Positions 1 through 8,872 of a DNA stretch of 21,434 nt are shown here, in pieces. Position 1 is the first letter of the stretch. Each line of letters opens with the position of its first letter. Below the pieces are notes generated by a model, which worked only from the letters and a program-made list of their open reading frames with translations, made no database searches and had not been told where the DNA came from. The stretch is from CAZNVG01 sp964576475 (GTDB lineage Bacteria; Patescibacteriota; Saccharimonadia; Saccharimonadales; CAZNVG01). Both the position numbers and the translations under genes were made by a program. Location of the stretch: assembly GCA_964576475.1 (NCBI GenBank), contig CAZNVG010000017.1, positions 1 to 21,434 on the forward strand. The letters are read 5' to 3'.

Positions 1-115
1 CTGATTCGTCTTTAGTAACGTAATTAACCTTGAAGTCAGCTAATTGGCCTTTAATCTCATCTAGTCGGTAGATGATTAGGTCGTTGTTGATGTCAGAAGG
101 TTTTGGTTCTGCCAT
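1..115 (-). CDS. N-terminal part of a small XhlA-like/coiled-coil protein, cut by the window edge
   Basis: A reading frame opens at the ATG at 115 and runs off the left end after 38 codons. It begins MAEPKPSDINNDLIIYRLDE and continues with charged, heptad-like residues ending in a VNYVTKDES stretch. The ATG overlaps the stop of the tail-fibre-like gene in a TAATG arrangement, so it is translationally coupled to it. Small phage proteins with an IYRLDEIK-type coiled coil followed by NYVTKDE often continue into a C-terminal membrane segment and resemble haemolysin XhlA or holin-associated proteins. That continuation is outside the window, so the lysis link is inference. The position after the last tail gene fits the start of a lysis cassette. 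Confidence 0.6.
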   Translation of the reverse strand, partial: MAEPKPSDINNDLIIYRLDEIKGQLADFKVNYVTKDES

Positions 116-822
116 TACCTAGCCTTTGCTCCAATTGCCACCCAGACAATACCTAGTCTCCAAGTGCTAGTGAATGCAGCGGTGCTGTTGATCGAAAGAG
201 TACAGCCAGATGTAGTTATTGCGTAAGCTGTAACAAGCCAACCTATATCACCAGCTGTTCCCGGTATGTTCGCCACTAAGTCGCCGATTGCTGCGGGGTT
301 TGATCCTACTAGAAGACCAGCAGACTGGGCTAGTACGATAGGGGCTGAGTCAAATGCTGTAGGGAAAGTAATTGATATTGTTTCGCGCTTGTTTGAGCCG
401 TCACCGGTAACGTATGTCCAGCCATACTGGATATGTGGGTTGGTCGCAGTTGAGTTTACGGCAATGTCTTGCCGGTCGGTTGATATTGGGAATACGCCGA
501 TCGAATCTCCAGATTGGAGAGCCTCGAAGTAACCGGCTACTGAAGCACATACAACAGTCACCCCGCTAGAGTGTGCTACAGCAGAAGAGTCATCCTGCCC
601 GCGGCCATCTGCTGCTGACGTGCACTCTACAGTAGAGCCTGTTTTTGATGTATAGAAGATAACCTCGCGGTTAGCTGAGCTATCTGGATCAATAACTAAA
701 AAGCCCTGACTAGCGTTTGGTACGGTATCAAGCGGGATGCTTACGTCGGTGGCGTTGATGCCACTTGTGAGTGTTGTTGAGAAGAAGTTTTGGAACCCCA
801 GAGCTGATGTTGGACTTGCCAT
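115..822 (-). CDS. Tail-fibre or receptor-binding-like structural protein
   Basis: The protein has 235 residues. The first ~115 residues resemble an N-terminal domain common in phage tail proteins: an alternating beta-type stretch with IDPDSSANREVIFYTSK, then a DGRGQDDSSAVAHSSG region. The last ~105 residues contain ITFPTAFDSAPIVLAQ and end in WRLGIVWVAIGAKAR, a pattern seen in small beta-sandwich fibre tips and H-type-lectin-like domains. I infer a surface-exposed distal tail or fibre component; the family is recognised by eye only. The start has an AAGG Shine-Dalgarno about 9 nt upstream behind an A-rich leader, and a dedicated promoter lies at 857-885. The next gene starts on its stop codon. 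Confidence 0.65.
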   Translation of the reverse strand: MASPTSALGFQNFFSTTLTSGINATDVSIPLDTVPNASQGFLVIDPDSSANREVIFYTSKTGSTVECTSAADGRGQDDSSAVAHSSGVTVVCASVAGYFEALQSGDSIGVFPISTDRQDIAVNSTATNPHIQYGWTYVTGDGSNKRETISITFPTAFDSAPIVLAQSAGLLVGSNPAAIGDLVANIPGTAGDIGWLVTAYAITTSGCTLSINSTAAFTSTWRLGIVWVAIGAKAR

Positions 823-856
823 TTTTATTTACCTTTTTGTGTTTTTCTTTATATGT

Positions 857-885
857 ATTGTAACATTGTTATGCTTATTTTGCAA
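857..885 (-). promoter_or_regulatory. Sigma70-type promoter for the tail-fibre-like gene
   Basis: Reading the minus strand, the -35 box is TTGCAA (880-885), then a 17-bp spacer, then the -10 box TACAAT (857-862). The -35 box sits in AGTGCTTGCAAAAT, which is identical over 14 nt to the context upstream of the portal gene. It lies just after the stop of the 1372-residue gene, in the only gap between the two genes. Confidence 0.7.
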
Positions 886-890
886 GCACT

Positions 891-3800
891 TTATAGTTTT
901 ATCGTGGCTTTTTTCGTGCCCTTGCCACCTGATTTTTTGACACTTGATGCGAACTTAATTGGCCGAGAGACGCTGCTTATGGTTGGCTTGCTTGATTTTG
1001 TGCTTGTGCTGAAGCTAGGGAGTAGCGCAGATAGGTAACCTCGTTGGGTACCACCAGAGGAACCGCCAGCGCCCCCGCGACGGCCTCCACCTGATGAGTA
1101 CCCACTACCAGAACCGGATTTTGGTCCGGACGGTAAACTATATCCATATTCTCCGCGGAATTTCTTGGAGAATTTTAACTTGCTGATAAGGCCAGAATTG
1201 TACAGGTGGTTGTCGAGCTCGATTGCCTTATCCATATCAGTTTTCTTAAGTTTGTCACGGCTGAGTAGACTACGGATGTCCGTGAGCGTAGCACTATACA
1301 CCTCATTCTGCTCCTTGGAGTAGTTGAGTTTTGTAGCACTTTTATTGAACTCTTGGATTGCATCTTCTTTTTTAAGCGTAGAAAGCTTTTCACCGTTCAC
1401 TTTGTTTTCAAGATCGGCGTAGAGTTTAGCGAGCTTATTGGATGCCTTGAATTCTGGCAGACCTTCGATGCGCTTCTTGTTTAGTTCCTTAGCGATAGTC
1501 TTAGAGTTATTGTCAGCTTCAGAGTCAAGCCATGCCTCTTGACGGGTCTTAGTCATACTGTTATAGGTGCGGTAGAAGTTCTTAGCAGCGTCCGACTTAA
1601 GTGTATCAGGGACATCAACACCATCAAGGTTCTTGACATCCTGTTCGTATTGCTCTAACTGGTCGTATTTTTCTTTTGAAATATCACCACGGTCAAGGTA
1701 TTCTTTTCGTTCGTCTTTGTTTAGCTTAAGAAGAGCTTGGTCCTCTGTGCTAAGGTTCTTCCGGTACTCGGCTGCCATAGCTGTATCACGGGCGTTGTCA
1801 AGCACGACCTTTTTCTCTAGGTCAGTAGCACCCTCTTCAAACTTAACAGTGATCGGCTTACCCTTGTCGTCAAGCATTACCTTGCCGCTTGCGTCAGTAA
1901 CCATATTAGGTTCAACTTTCCCAGCGAACTCTCCGTTTGGCCCTTTGTCTTTTGACTTCACGTTGCCGTATGTCTGGGTACCAACACCGAAGAATGAAGG
2001 TATGTTCATCGCAACACCCTTGACAAGACTGCCAGTATCTTTCGTAGTTTCTACTACCCCCTGTATGCCGAGTGGGGTGAGTCGTTTACCGGCTTCCACG
2101 AGTGGGTTCACATCGTTTCCCTGCCAGTCCTTACCCTTAAGCATAGTCGTAGCGAAGCTAAGTAGTGGGTTCTCTTTATTCTCAAAAGCTTGTAATAGGA
2201 TGTTGTAGCGGCTTGGTTTACCAAAGCCACCTTCAATAGTCTCTAGTTCACCAGTGGTAGAGTTGATCTTCTGACCCGTGATTAACTGAGCGCCGAGGCG
2301 GATGTTTTGCTGTAAACCACCGAGTATGTCATAACGGGTATTGCCTATCTTAATCTTAGCAAAGTCTGCTGAGCGAGGGTCCCATACAACATCTGCGCCT
2401 AGAGCTGCTGCTAAACCTAGTACAGTACCGGCTGTAGTTGCGAATGTCCCCAGCGACTGAGCGGCTACCTTACGTGCGGGAGGGGAGAGCCGTGCGTACC
2501 AGCCGGGGTTTATGAAGTTTAAGTTTGCGGCCCAGAGTCTTGGCGCGAATAAGGTAGTAGACAGAGTCTTCATGTGCTTCTCTGTAAGCCCGCCAGCTTT
2601 ACCACCACGACCCGTAAGTGTGTTGACAACTTCGCCAAGATCTTGCATTTCTTTTTTAGAGAATGTCTTAGCAAACTGTTCTGGCCCCCCGTAGCTGTCT
2701 ATAATCTTTTTAGTTACATCGAAGCGTAGTTTAGTGCCAGCGCCAGTGTAGGCCCTGTCTGCGGCGCTCACAGCACGACCGGCACCAGGTATCTTCTCTG
2801 CGAAGTCTGCTGCTGCGAAAGCTTCTTCTGTTGACTCACTTGCGCCAGTCAAAGCAACCTTCATATTATCGTTTATAAGTTCAAAGTATTTGCTCTTCCG
2901 AATAGCATCCATTGACTCTTTGAAGTAGCCACTGTCCGCAGCAAACTTGACGGACTCTTTCTGTGCAACAAGCCATTCTTTAGGATAGCGCGAACCAAGC
3001 TTAGCGCCTTGACGTAAGCCAAATGAAAGGTCGCCCGTTGCCATAAGTGCGCGAGGTGTACCGGCTGCTTGAGCGAGTACATCTTTCCAGTTCTTGCCAC
3101 CGGACTCAACTGCTTGCTCAACCATATCTGCCAATGGGTCGCCGAAGAACTCACGTATGTAGCGAATGTCAGATGGTGTTGGTTTACCTTCGGCAGTACC
3201 CCAAACTTTACGCATTGCGTTTTGGGTGTTCAATTTACGACCGGGCATAATATCTTCAGCGGACTCAATAATATCGAGGATAGTCTTTTGGGACTCCGCA
3301 TCTACTGACACTGGGTTGAACCCACTCTCGGAGTACTTACCCTTCAGAGCAGATAGCTTAGCCTGTACGCCAGCTTCGCCGCCACCGGCGTCTGCGTAGC
3401 TTCTGTTGCCGGCTGCAAACCTTTGACCCTTTTCCTTGCTACGGATCTTGGCTGCGTCGTCATAAGAAGATTGTGCGCTATCCAACCCGTCCATAACTTC
3501 CTGTATAGCTTTTTGGGTAGTAGGGTCTGCATCTGGGAACCGTGCTGCGGCGCTATCGGCGTTCTGTGAGACTGTCTCGCCTAGCTGTTCTGTAGCTTGT
3601 GGGGCTACAGGCGTTTCTACAGCGTCTGTGTTGACGGCTGGAGTAGGCACGTCTTCCATAGCCTGTTTGACTTTTTCTGACTGGGCTATTGGCTGTGGCT
3701 CTGTCTTCACTGTGTTAGCTTCTAAGTCGGCCTGAGTAGGTTTGACGCTTGGAGTGATCTCATCAGCGTTTGTTAGTATAATACCCACCTCATCGGCGTC

Positions 3801-5009
3801 CTGAGCGTTGAGCAGCTTCTGAGCAAGTCGTTTCTGTTGACCCGTGCTAAGGTCTGGCAGAAGATCTGTAACGACGCTACGAGCAGCCACCGGATCGTCC
3901 ATTTTAGCAAGAGCGTTTATAACTGTTGTCAACGGATCAGATGTCTCGCCAGTTGCATACTTAGCAATAGCTGGGTTCTTGACAGCTTGCTTAGAGTTGA
4001 GGCTTGACTCGGTGAACCTAACGTCTGGTTCCTGTACTTGCTGCACGACTTCATCAGTATTGACTGGACCCGTGGCATCTACTACGCCAGGAGCCTTAAG
4101 CTCGTCGAGAGCGGCACGGATAGCGTCAGGGTCATCAGTCGTTGATATAAAGCGAGCGACCTCGGCCGAACGAGCTGGGTCTGCGTCTGGAGCTGATTTG
4201 ATAACTTCGTCGATAATCTGGCCAGTGTCTTCGGTTGTTGCCAATTTACTTGCGAGACGGTTCAGAGCGCCTTCCTCCCCACCGCGGAGTTTAGACATAA
4301 CCCTAGACACACCAGCACCGAAGGCTGGCAATATACCACCAAGCGCCGCACCAATACCGGCGGTCTTGGCTACGTTCGCGACCGAAGGGTCTTCGTTTGC
4401 GGCTAATTCATTAAGAGCTCCTTGGCTTGCACCAATACCCGCCTCTGCGGCTACTTTTCCAGCAAGCGTCTTAGCACCAAAGCCACTCAATGCGAATGGC
4501 GTACTACCAACTATGCCGGCTGAAGCAAGGAATTTACTTCGGTCAAGTTTGCCGCTAGTCTCCCTGACGTCGCCGACTATTGCGTTATTCTCTTTAGCCA
4601 CGTTGCTAACAGCACGATCGTAGGCTTCTTTGGATAACTTGCCTGTTCGGAAACTGTTGTTGTACTGCTTTAGCAACTCTGCATTTTGCATAGACTTTTG
4701 TAATGAGTCCTCGTTCTCACGAGATGTAGTGCCGCCGATTAGCTGTGAGATACCTTCAGCGAATGGCTGGAACCCAATAAGATCCCCAAACTTTTCCACA
4801 TTGTTACGTTGGTCTGTGCGTTCTGGATTGTACACTGGTCCGCCAGCACGAGCCGTCTCGTTTGGTTTAATTTGGGTATTACCAACAAACAGCCGCGGTT
4901 GCTTAGGCTGCGCTGTTGTTACGTTAATCTTCGGCTGGGCTGCTACCCTTAGTGATGGGCTAGATTGGTTGAGAACGCGTAGGCGTCGTCGGGGGTCATT
5001 GATGTCCAT
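891..5009 (-). CDS. Large internal virion / DNA-ejection-type protein
   Basis: The protein has 1372 residues and is the largest in the window. Residues ~155-240 hold Gly/Ala-rich hydrophobic stretches (for example AGIGAALGGILPAFGAG) and another hydrophobic stretch, TTAGTVLGLAAALGADVVW, lies around residue 850; both could enter or cross a membrane. The middle has a conserved-looking block around DLSFGLRQGAKLGSRYP and later PSFFGVGTQTYG, which I associate with large ejection or polyvalent proteins of metagenomic short-tailed phages. A long charged helical region follows, then a Gly/Ser-rich and finally Lys-rich tail. Length, position after the nozzle gene and lack of a tape-measure gene fit a T7 gp16-like role in making a conduit for DNA. 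The start has a GGGAG Shine-Dalgarno 5 nt upstream. No catalytic motif was identified. The N-terminus shares a short motif with the upstream 342-residue protein. Confidence 0.7.
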   Translation of the reverse strand: MDINDPRRRLRVLNQSSPSLRVAAQPKINVTTAQPKQPRLFVGNTQIKPNETARAGGPVYNPERTDQRNNVEKFGDLIGFQPFAEGISQLIGGTTSRENEDSLQKSMQNAELLKQYNNSFRTGKLSKEAYDRAVSNVAKENNAIVGDVRETSGKLDRSKFLASAGIVGSTPFALSGFGAKTLAGKVAAEAGIGASQGALNELAANEDPSVANVAKTAGIGAALGGILPAFGAGVSRVMSKLRGGEEGALNRLASKLATTEDTGQIIDEVIKSAPDADPARSAEVARFISTTDDPDAIRAALDELKAPGVVDATGPVNTDEVVQQVQEPDVRFTESSLNSKQAVKNPAIAKYATGETSDPLTTVINALAKMDDPVAARSVVTDLLPDLSTGQQKRLAQKLLNAQDADEVGIILTNADEITPSVKPTQADLEANTVKTEPQPIAQSEKVKQAMEDVPTPAVNTDAVETPVAPQATEQLGETVSQNADSAAARFPDADPTTQKAIQEVMDGLDSAQSSYDDAAKIRSKEKGQRFAAGNRSYADAGGGEAGVQAKLSALKGKYSESGFNPVSVDAESQKTILDIIESAEDIMPGRKLNTQNAMRKVWGTAEGKPTPSDIRYIREFFGDPLADMVEQAVESGGKNWKDVLAQAAGTPRALMATGDLSFGLRQGAKLGSRYPKEWLVAQKESVKFAADSGYFKESMDAIRKSKYFELINDNMKVALTGASESTEEAFAAADFAEKIPGAGRAVSAADRAYTGAGTKLRFDVTKKIIDSYGGPEQFAKTFSKKEMQDLGEVVNTLTGRGGKAGGLTEKHMKTLSTTLFAPRLWAANLNFINPGWYARLSPPARKVAAQSLGTFATTAGTVLGLAAALGADVVWDPRSADFAKIKIGNTRYDILGGLQQNIRLGAQLITGQKINSTTGELETIEGGFGKPSRYNILLQAFENKENPLLSFATTMLKGKDWQGNDVNPLVEAGKRLTPLGIQGVVETTKDTGSLVKGVAMNIPSFFGVGTQTYGNVKSKDKGPNGEFAGKVEPNMVTDASGKVMLDDKGKPITVKFEEGATDLEKKVVLDNARDTAMAAEYRKNLSTEDQALLKLNKDERKEYLDRGDISKEKYDQLEQYEQDVKNLDGVDVPDTLKSDAAKNFYRTYNSMTKTRQEAWLDSEADNNSKTIAKELNKKRIEGLPEFKASNKLAKLYADLENKVNGEKLSTLKKEDAIQEFNKSATKLNYSKEQNEVYSATLTDIRSLLSRDKLKKTDMDKAIELDNHLYNSGLISKLKFSKKFRGEYGYSLPSGPKSGSGSGYSSGGGRRGGAGGSSGGTQRGYLSALLPSFSTSTKSSKPTISSVSRPIKFASSVKKSGGKGTKKATIKL

Positions 5010-5021
5010 AGGACTCCCTGT

Positions 5022-6050
5022 TTATTGGGGTTTGTTTTCGTCTTCTAGTTGCGAGTTGAAGTCGCTCATTATCTTCTTGGCTTCGTCGCCACTGATACCA
5101 GAGTTAGCAATCAAGCGTGAACCAATACTCTTTTTAAGACCCACATCAGCGTTACCCTTAAGGATCTGGCTGAGAGTGGTCTGTAGTTTGACAGAACGAG
5201 CAGAAGATGGCGCAATCTTTTCGAGTGCTTGTCGAGATTGTTTCTTGGTCTGGTTGTCTGAGCCTTGGGCTTTGAGTTCAGTAATACGGCTTTCGAGTGA
5301 ATTACGTACTTGGCTAAGCTCATCGGGGTCAGTACTTTCAGCAAGACGTTTAATGACGAGGTCAAGCCCCTTCTTTTGTGCGTCTGTGCTAGTTGCCTGT
5401 TGTGAGAGCCACCCACCAATAGATGCAAGACTGTCGTCCATCTCTTCGCCAAGCTTACGGATCTGGCCTTCGCCTTCACGGGTTACAGTGTCTACGTTGT
5501 TACCACGATATGAACTATCAAACGTACCGGCCGCTGCTGAACTAGCACCAATGGCTTCATTTTCGGCACCGATTTGACGCGTAAGATCTTGTGATTCATT
5601 AGCAAACCTCTGGTTGAGTGTGCTTCTCTGTTCTTGAGCGAGTTCTTTGGCCTGGCCATAGCGTGAGTTGAATATATTCTTGATAGAGCCGATGATACTT
5701 GTGATCTCGCCTCTTAGTGCTGCTGCCTTGGCGGCGTCTGCTGCTGCCTTAGCTGCCGCTGGGTCTACACCACCACCGCCTTGAACGCCTGCGGCTGCGC
5801 CACCAGTGTTGACTCCTAGAACTTGGCCACCGCCACCAGTGCGGCTCGCGTAGTTGTAAGGGTTTGTTGTCACCTGTAGTTTAGGTGAAGAACCTTGTAT
5901 GTTCCTCGGTTTCGCCTGGAGCTGAGGGCTTGAACCTTGTAATGATATTCCAGCGCCACCACCCTGAAGAGACTGCCCACCCCTTTGAGGTCGTGCCATC
6001 CAATCGTTGGTGCTCCAAGTAGCTGCGGTTGAGCTATCTCTTTTTGCCAT
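5022..6050 (-). CDS. Probable internal virion protein, coiled-coil, paired with the large ejection protein
   Basis: The 342-residue protein has three parts. Residues 1-~95 are low-complexity and rich in Gly, Gln and Ser, with two copies of an SSPxLQ motif (about residues 40-45 and 55-59). An Ala-rich helix follows at ~95-115. The rest is charged, mostly helical and coiled-coil-like. No enzyme motif is visible. It lies 12 bp upstream of the 1372-residue gene, with a promoter immediately before it, so the two probably form one operon and one virion sub-assembly. By synteny with T7-like phages it fits a small internal or ejection protein (gp14/gp15 position), but sequence alone does not prove that. 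The start is supported by AAGGA and an A-rich leader. Confidence 0.6.
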   Translation of the reverse strand: MAKRDSSTAATWSTNDWMARPQRGGQSLQGGGAGISLQGSSPQLQAKPRNIQGSSPKLQVTTNPYNYASRTGGGGQVLGVNTGGAAAGVQGGGGVDPAAAKAAADAAKAAALRGEITSIIGSIKNIFNSRYGQAKELAQEQRSTLNQRFANESQDLTRQIGAENEAIGASSAAAGTFDSSYRGNNVDTVTREGEGQIRKLGEEMDDSLASIGGWLSQQATSTDAQKKGLDLVIKRLAESTDPDELSQVRNSLESRITELKAQGSDNQTKKQSRQALEKIAPSSARSVKLQTTLSQILKGNADVGLKKSIGSRLIANSGISGDEAKKIMSDFNSQLEDENKPQ

Positions 6051-6097
6051 TAGTTTTCCTTATTTTTTGTTTTCTTAGTAGTTACTTGTTTGTCCAT

Positions 6098-6126
6098 ATT
6101 GTATCATAACATAAGCGTTTTTACAA
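6098..6126 (-). promoter_or_regulatory. Sigma70-type promoter for the two ejection-type proteins
   Basis: On the minus strand, TTGTAA (6121-6126) is followed by a 17-bp spacer and TACAAT (6098-6103). A TG one base upstream of the -10 makes it an extended -10 promoter. The -35 box coincides exactly with the last codon and stop (TTG TAA) of the preceding nozzle-type gene. Confidence 0.65.
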
Positions 6127-7791
6127 GTAGATTTTCCTACTTGACTCGAAGATGAAGTGGGACATCGGGTAGTATGCGTACACAATGCCAAGTAAAACGA
6201 AGTTCTCGTTGAGGTTATTGTTGTATATCTTGAACTTTATTGTGCGACTTGACAAACTGAGCGGTATGCTGATAGGAGCATCGACTAGAGCTGCCTCAAC
6301 GTCTCCAGAGAGCCCGTCAGAGCCAAGTACGTGCGTTCCCATAACTGCAAGCCCCATACCACGTAGAGCGCCAGAACCGATCGTGGTGGCTCCTGAGCCT
6401 ACTTGAGTATCGTCGTCTGTATATACAGTGAGATCAATCGTGCCACTGAGCCTACGGAATATTAGTCGTAGGTCAACCCAGTATTTTGTAATGTCCGGTG
6501 TGCCGAGGTCTTGGACCTTAGAAACCACATAAGCTTCTACCGCTGCGCCGTTGTCATTGTAGGTACCTGGAGTACGTTCATATACTTGCGTGCCATCAGC
6601 ATCAAGGAAGAATAAACTCTCGGTATTGTCTGAGCTATCAATAAACTTCACCATGTCTGCGGCGTCGAAGCTCTCCCAGATACAGAACGCCTGGAACCGA
6701 CGATCGTAGGTCAGCACTTTATTGACAGATGTTGCTGCGCCGTTAGGATAGCCAAGGATGTACTTGTTATCGAAGTAAATAGCGTTCGACTTTGAGTAGT
6801 ATAGCTTATTAATAGCATCGACGTTGTCTTGAACGCGGATTGAAATAACCTGTGTACGGATGGCCGTATAGAACTGTGGCTCGTTACCGAGTACACGAAG
6901 GCCTTCTCTTGACATAAAGTACAAATCATTTTCTACTGGTGTGATAGATTTATGTGATATACAACCTGTAGCGTAGGTGATCGGTGTCACTGTTGGGTTA
7001 CCACTAGTGTCGAATGTCACTTGGTAGATGGCGCGTTCTTTGAATACAATGAGGAGGTCCTGGAATACACCTAGACCTGTGATTTTATCGCCGTCGTTCT
7101 TACGGATGTCGATAACGTTTGCTTCTGTAAGTGCAGGGGTACCAGCAAAAACAGTAGCACCTGGTACGTTAGGGTTGCTGTTTTCGGCGTCGTTTGTGTT
7201 GTCTGGTTGTGGTTGGGTACCGCCGGTTGTAACTGTGAAGTCAGATGCGTTAGTGAGGTTAGAGATATAAAGCCGTGACGGTTGGCCCTCTACGCCAGAG
7301 GCAATGTGTTTGTTTTGGTAATAGACAGAGAACTTAGCCTTAGGCATAGTGCCTGGGCGAGAAACCGCTGAGCCGTCGAAAGTAGCCCCGCCGTCCGTGC
7401 CGTTCCACACGTATAGTTTGAGCCGAGCCTGGGTGAATGAAGTTTCTTTGCCGGTGGTGAAAGTATCACCAGTCGCGCTAGACCAGTTACCGGTAGTGCG
7501 GTATTTTAGTCCCGTGCCGTCAACTGTGACCATCTTAGTTGAGGATTCTGTCGTATAAACACCGAGCCCTTTGGCTGCTGTAAGAGCGTTACCGGCAGTT
7601 GTATAACCCGCACGTTTGCGGATAACGCCACCTTCGTCATACTCCATGTTTAATAAATCAGAAAATTCTCGGTCGTCAATCAACGATGCCGAGACAAGAT
7701 TGTTCAACCCCTTGCTGGGGTTCATGATAACTTCCCTACTAGGTGGCCTTACCTTTTTGGAAGGGATGGTTGTCTGTTTACGCTTAGACAC
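6121..7791 (-). CDS. Tail nozzle / packaged-DNA stabilisation-like protein
   Basis: The 556-residue protein has an N-terminal pattern typical of short-tail stabilisation or nozzle proteins: GLNNLVSASLIDDREFSDLL followed by NMEYDEGGVIRKRAGY (about residues 28-63). The remainder is a long run of beta-strand-like repeats with many aromatic residues and YQ, YI and FD motifs, as in beta-propeller proteins of the P22 gp10 or T7 gp12 type. It directly follows the adaptor gene, which matches podovirus order (capsid, adaptor, nozzle). It starts with GTG overlapping the upstream stop in a TAGTG arrangement, so its translation is coupled. The assignment rests on pattern and synteny. Confidence 0.6.
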   Translation of the reverse strand: MSKRKQTTIPSKKVRPPSREVIMNPSKGLNNLVSASLIDDREFSDLLNMEYDEGGVIRKRAGYTTAGNALTAAKGLGVYTTESSTKMVTVDGTGLKYRTTGNWSSATGDTFTTGKETSFTQARLKLYVWNGTDGGATFDGSAVSRPGTMPKAKFSVYYQNKHIASGVEGQPSRLYISNLTNASDFTVTTGGTQPQPDNTNDAENSNPNVPGATVFAGTPALTEANVIDIRKNDGDKITGLGVFQDLLIVFKERAIYQVTFDTSGNPTVTPITYATGCISHKSITPVENDLYFMSREGLRVLGNEPQFYTAIRTQVISIRVQDNVDAINKLYYSKSNAIYFDNKYILGYPNGAATSVNKVLTYDRRFQAFCIWESFDAADMVKFIDSSDNTESLFFLDADGTQVYERTPGTYNDNGAAVEAYVVSKVQDLGTPDITKYWVDLRLIFRRLSGTIDLTVYTDDDTQVGSGATTIGSGALRGMGLAVMGTHVLGSDGLSGDVEAALVDAPISIPLSLSSRTIKFKIYNNNLNENFVLLGIVYAYYPMSHFIFESSRKIYL

Positions 7792-8429
7792 TAGAAGTCT
7801 CCGGTGTGGCTACCAGCTTGCGTTTGGGCCGTGCGCCTCCTCTTGCGTGGTGCCGGGACCTGGTGAGCTGCTATGTCTTGAGACAACTTTTTCTGGAATA
7901 GTGCTTCGTCTTGTGAAATATCTGCGTCAGGGTTCTGACCAAGCTTCACATAGCGACGAGCACCATAAGCAAGCGTCATCTTGTTTGGGTATGGGGTGGT
8001 CACACTACCACCAGAGTCTAGTGTTGGAGCTTTAGTCTGATAACGGAACATTACTGTTGACACGTCTGCGTCTTTAGTATTTAACACATATGTATCATTA
8101 CCGATGGACTCTATCCACTGTGCTCGATCCCCGTCCTCAACTTGGCCCGAGTCGTCAGGGTCTATTGGGTCAAGACGAACGTCCACTCCGTTGTTGAACT
8201 TAGCATAAGAGAAGTGGTTATCGTCATAGTTTGTAGGCAAAGTTGCAATACCGCTCGATATTGTCAGGGTTGCGTTGGTGCGGGCAAAGCGCCACGGATG
8301 AGCCTGATAAGCCTCTTCAAGCGTACTTTGTATAAAATCAGCCCTTGGGGCTGAGGTGGTTGAAGCGACTGAGCGTTCGCCTAGTAAGTAGGCGAGAGTG
8401 GTAAGTATGTTTGTTTGTGTGATGGCCAT
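7791..8429 (-). CDS. Head-to-tail adaptor / tail-tubular-protein-A-like
   Basis: The 212-residue protein begins with a helical segment (ITQTNILTTLAYLLGERS), then AYQAHPWRFARTNATLTIS and IATLPTNYDDNHF. The mix of N-terminal helices, a HPWRFA block and then beta-strands is typical of podoviral adaptor proteins (T7 gp11-like and P22 gp4-like). The C-terminus is basic (RKRRRTAQTQ). The ATG overlaps the upstream stop as TAATG, and the downstream nozzle gene starts within its stop. It most likely connects the portal to the nozzle. I am confident of the structural class and less so of the exact fold. Confidence 0.6.
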   Translation of the reverse strand: MAITQTNILTTLAYLLGERSVASTTSAPRADFIQSTLEEAYQAHPWRFARTNATLTISSGIATLPTNYDDNHFSYAKFNNGVDVRLDPIDPDDSGQVEDGDRAQWIESIGNDTYVLNTKDADVSTVMFRYQTKAPTLDSGGSVTTPYPNKMTLAYGARRYVKLGQNPDADISQDEALFQKKLSQDIAAHQVPAPRKRRRTAQTQAGSHTGDF

Positions 8430-8830
8430 TAGTACTCTCTACAAATTCTGTATTCTGGGAACGCCTTCCAAAGATCGTGGCTGACCTTACCTTGCAGTCC
8501 CTTGTTTTTGCCGCTCATTTCGTCTATTAGGTCGGGGTCTAGTTTAAGCATCGACTGATAGACAGGGTTAAAAAGCTTCATCGTGTTTCTCATAACGCCA
8601 GACTTGGATGATGCGGTAGTGCTTGATGTGTTCTGGCGGAGCTCTTTACAGGCTTCGGCGTGTTCTTTTTCGGCTTGCTTGAGCCACGGCTTCAGCTCTA
8701 GAGTGAACTTTTTTATCTCACGCCACTTTTCTGGGCGAGGGAGGTTCTCTATTTTTTCGATTGTTTTAAGATGTTTCGCGCGTTGTTCTGGTGTTAGTGT
8801 TGTGACAGCACCAGGATTGAATTGATCCAT
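8429..8830 (-). CDS. Hypothetical 133-residue protein between capsid and adaptor genes
   Basis: I do not recognise this protein. It is charged and mostly helical, with LTPEQRAKHLKTIEKIENLP near the N-terminus, KPWLKQAEKEHAEACKELRQ in the middle, a Ser/Thr-rich linker (NTSSTTASSKSG), and a C-terminal part ending in AFPEYRICREY. A strong GGGAGG Shine-Dalgarno lies 7 nt before the ATG, just downstream of a UUCG-loop hairpin. Its stop overlaps the adaptor start (TAATG). The position between major capsid and adaptor would suit a head-completion or minor virion protein, but no family evidence supports this. Confidence 0.6.
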   Translation of the reverse strand: MDQFNPGAVTTLTPEQRAKHLKTIEKIENLPRPEKWREIKKFTLELKPWLKQAEKEHAEACKELRQNTSSTTASSKSGVMRNTMKLFNPVYQSMLKLDPDLIDEMSGKNKGLQGKVSHDLWKAFPEYRICREY

Positions 8831-8844
8831 GCTAATCCTCCCGG

Positions 8845-8862
8845 CAGGGCTCGAAAGCCCTG
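8845..8862 (-). other. 7-bp hairpin with UUCG loop in the capsid / 133-aa intercistronic space
   Basis: On the minus strand CAGGGCT, loop TTCG, AGCCCTG forms a perfect 7-bp stem, starting about 10 nt after the major capsid stop and ending just before the next gene's Shine-Dalgarno. No T-run follows, so it is not an intrinsic terminator. It could stabilise the 3' end of capsid mRNA, mark a processing point, or tune translation of the downstream gene. Confidence 0.6.
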
Positions 8863-8872
8863 AGTGGGAGTC

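Noticed and set aside
3844..4623. Long plus-strand open frame opposite the 1372-aa gene
   Set aside because: It is the complement of well-supported coding sequence, Ala/Ser/Leu-rich as expected of an antisense shadow, with no promoter or ribosome site.
4630..5577. 315-codon plus-strand frame across the start of the 1372-aa gene
   Set aside because: It overlaps two supported minus-strand genes, has a shadow-like composition and no initiation signal.
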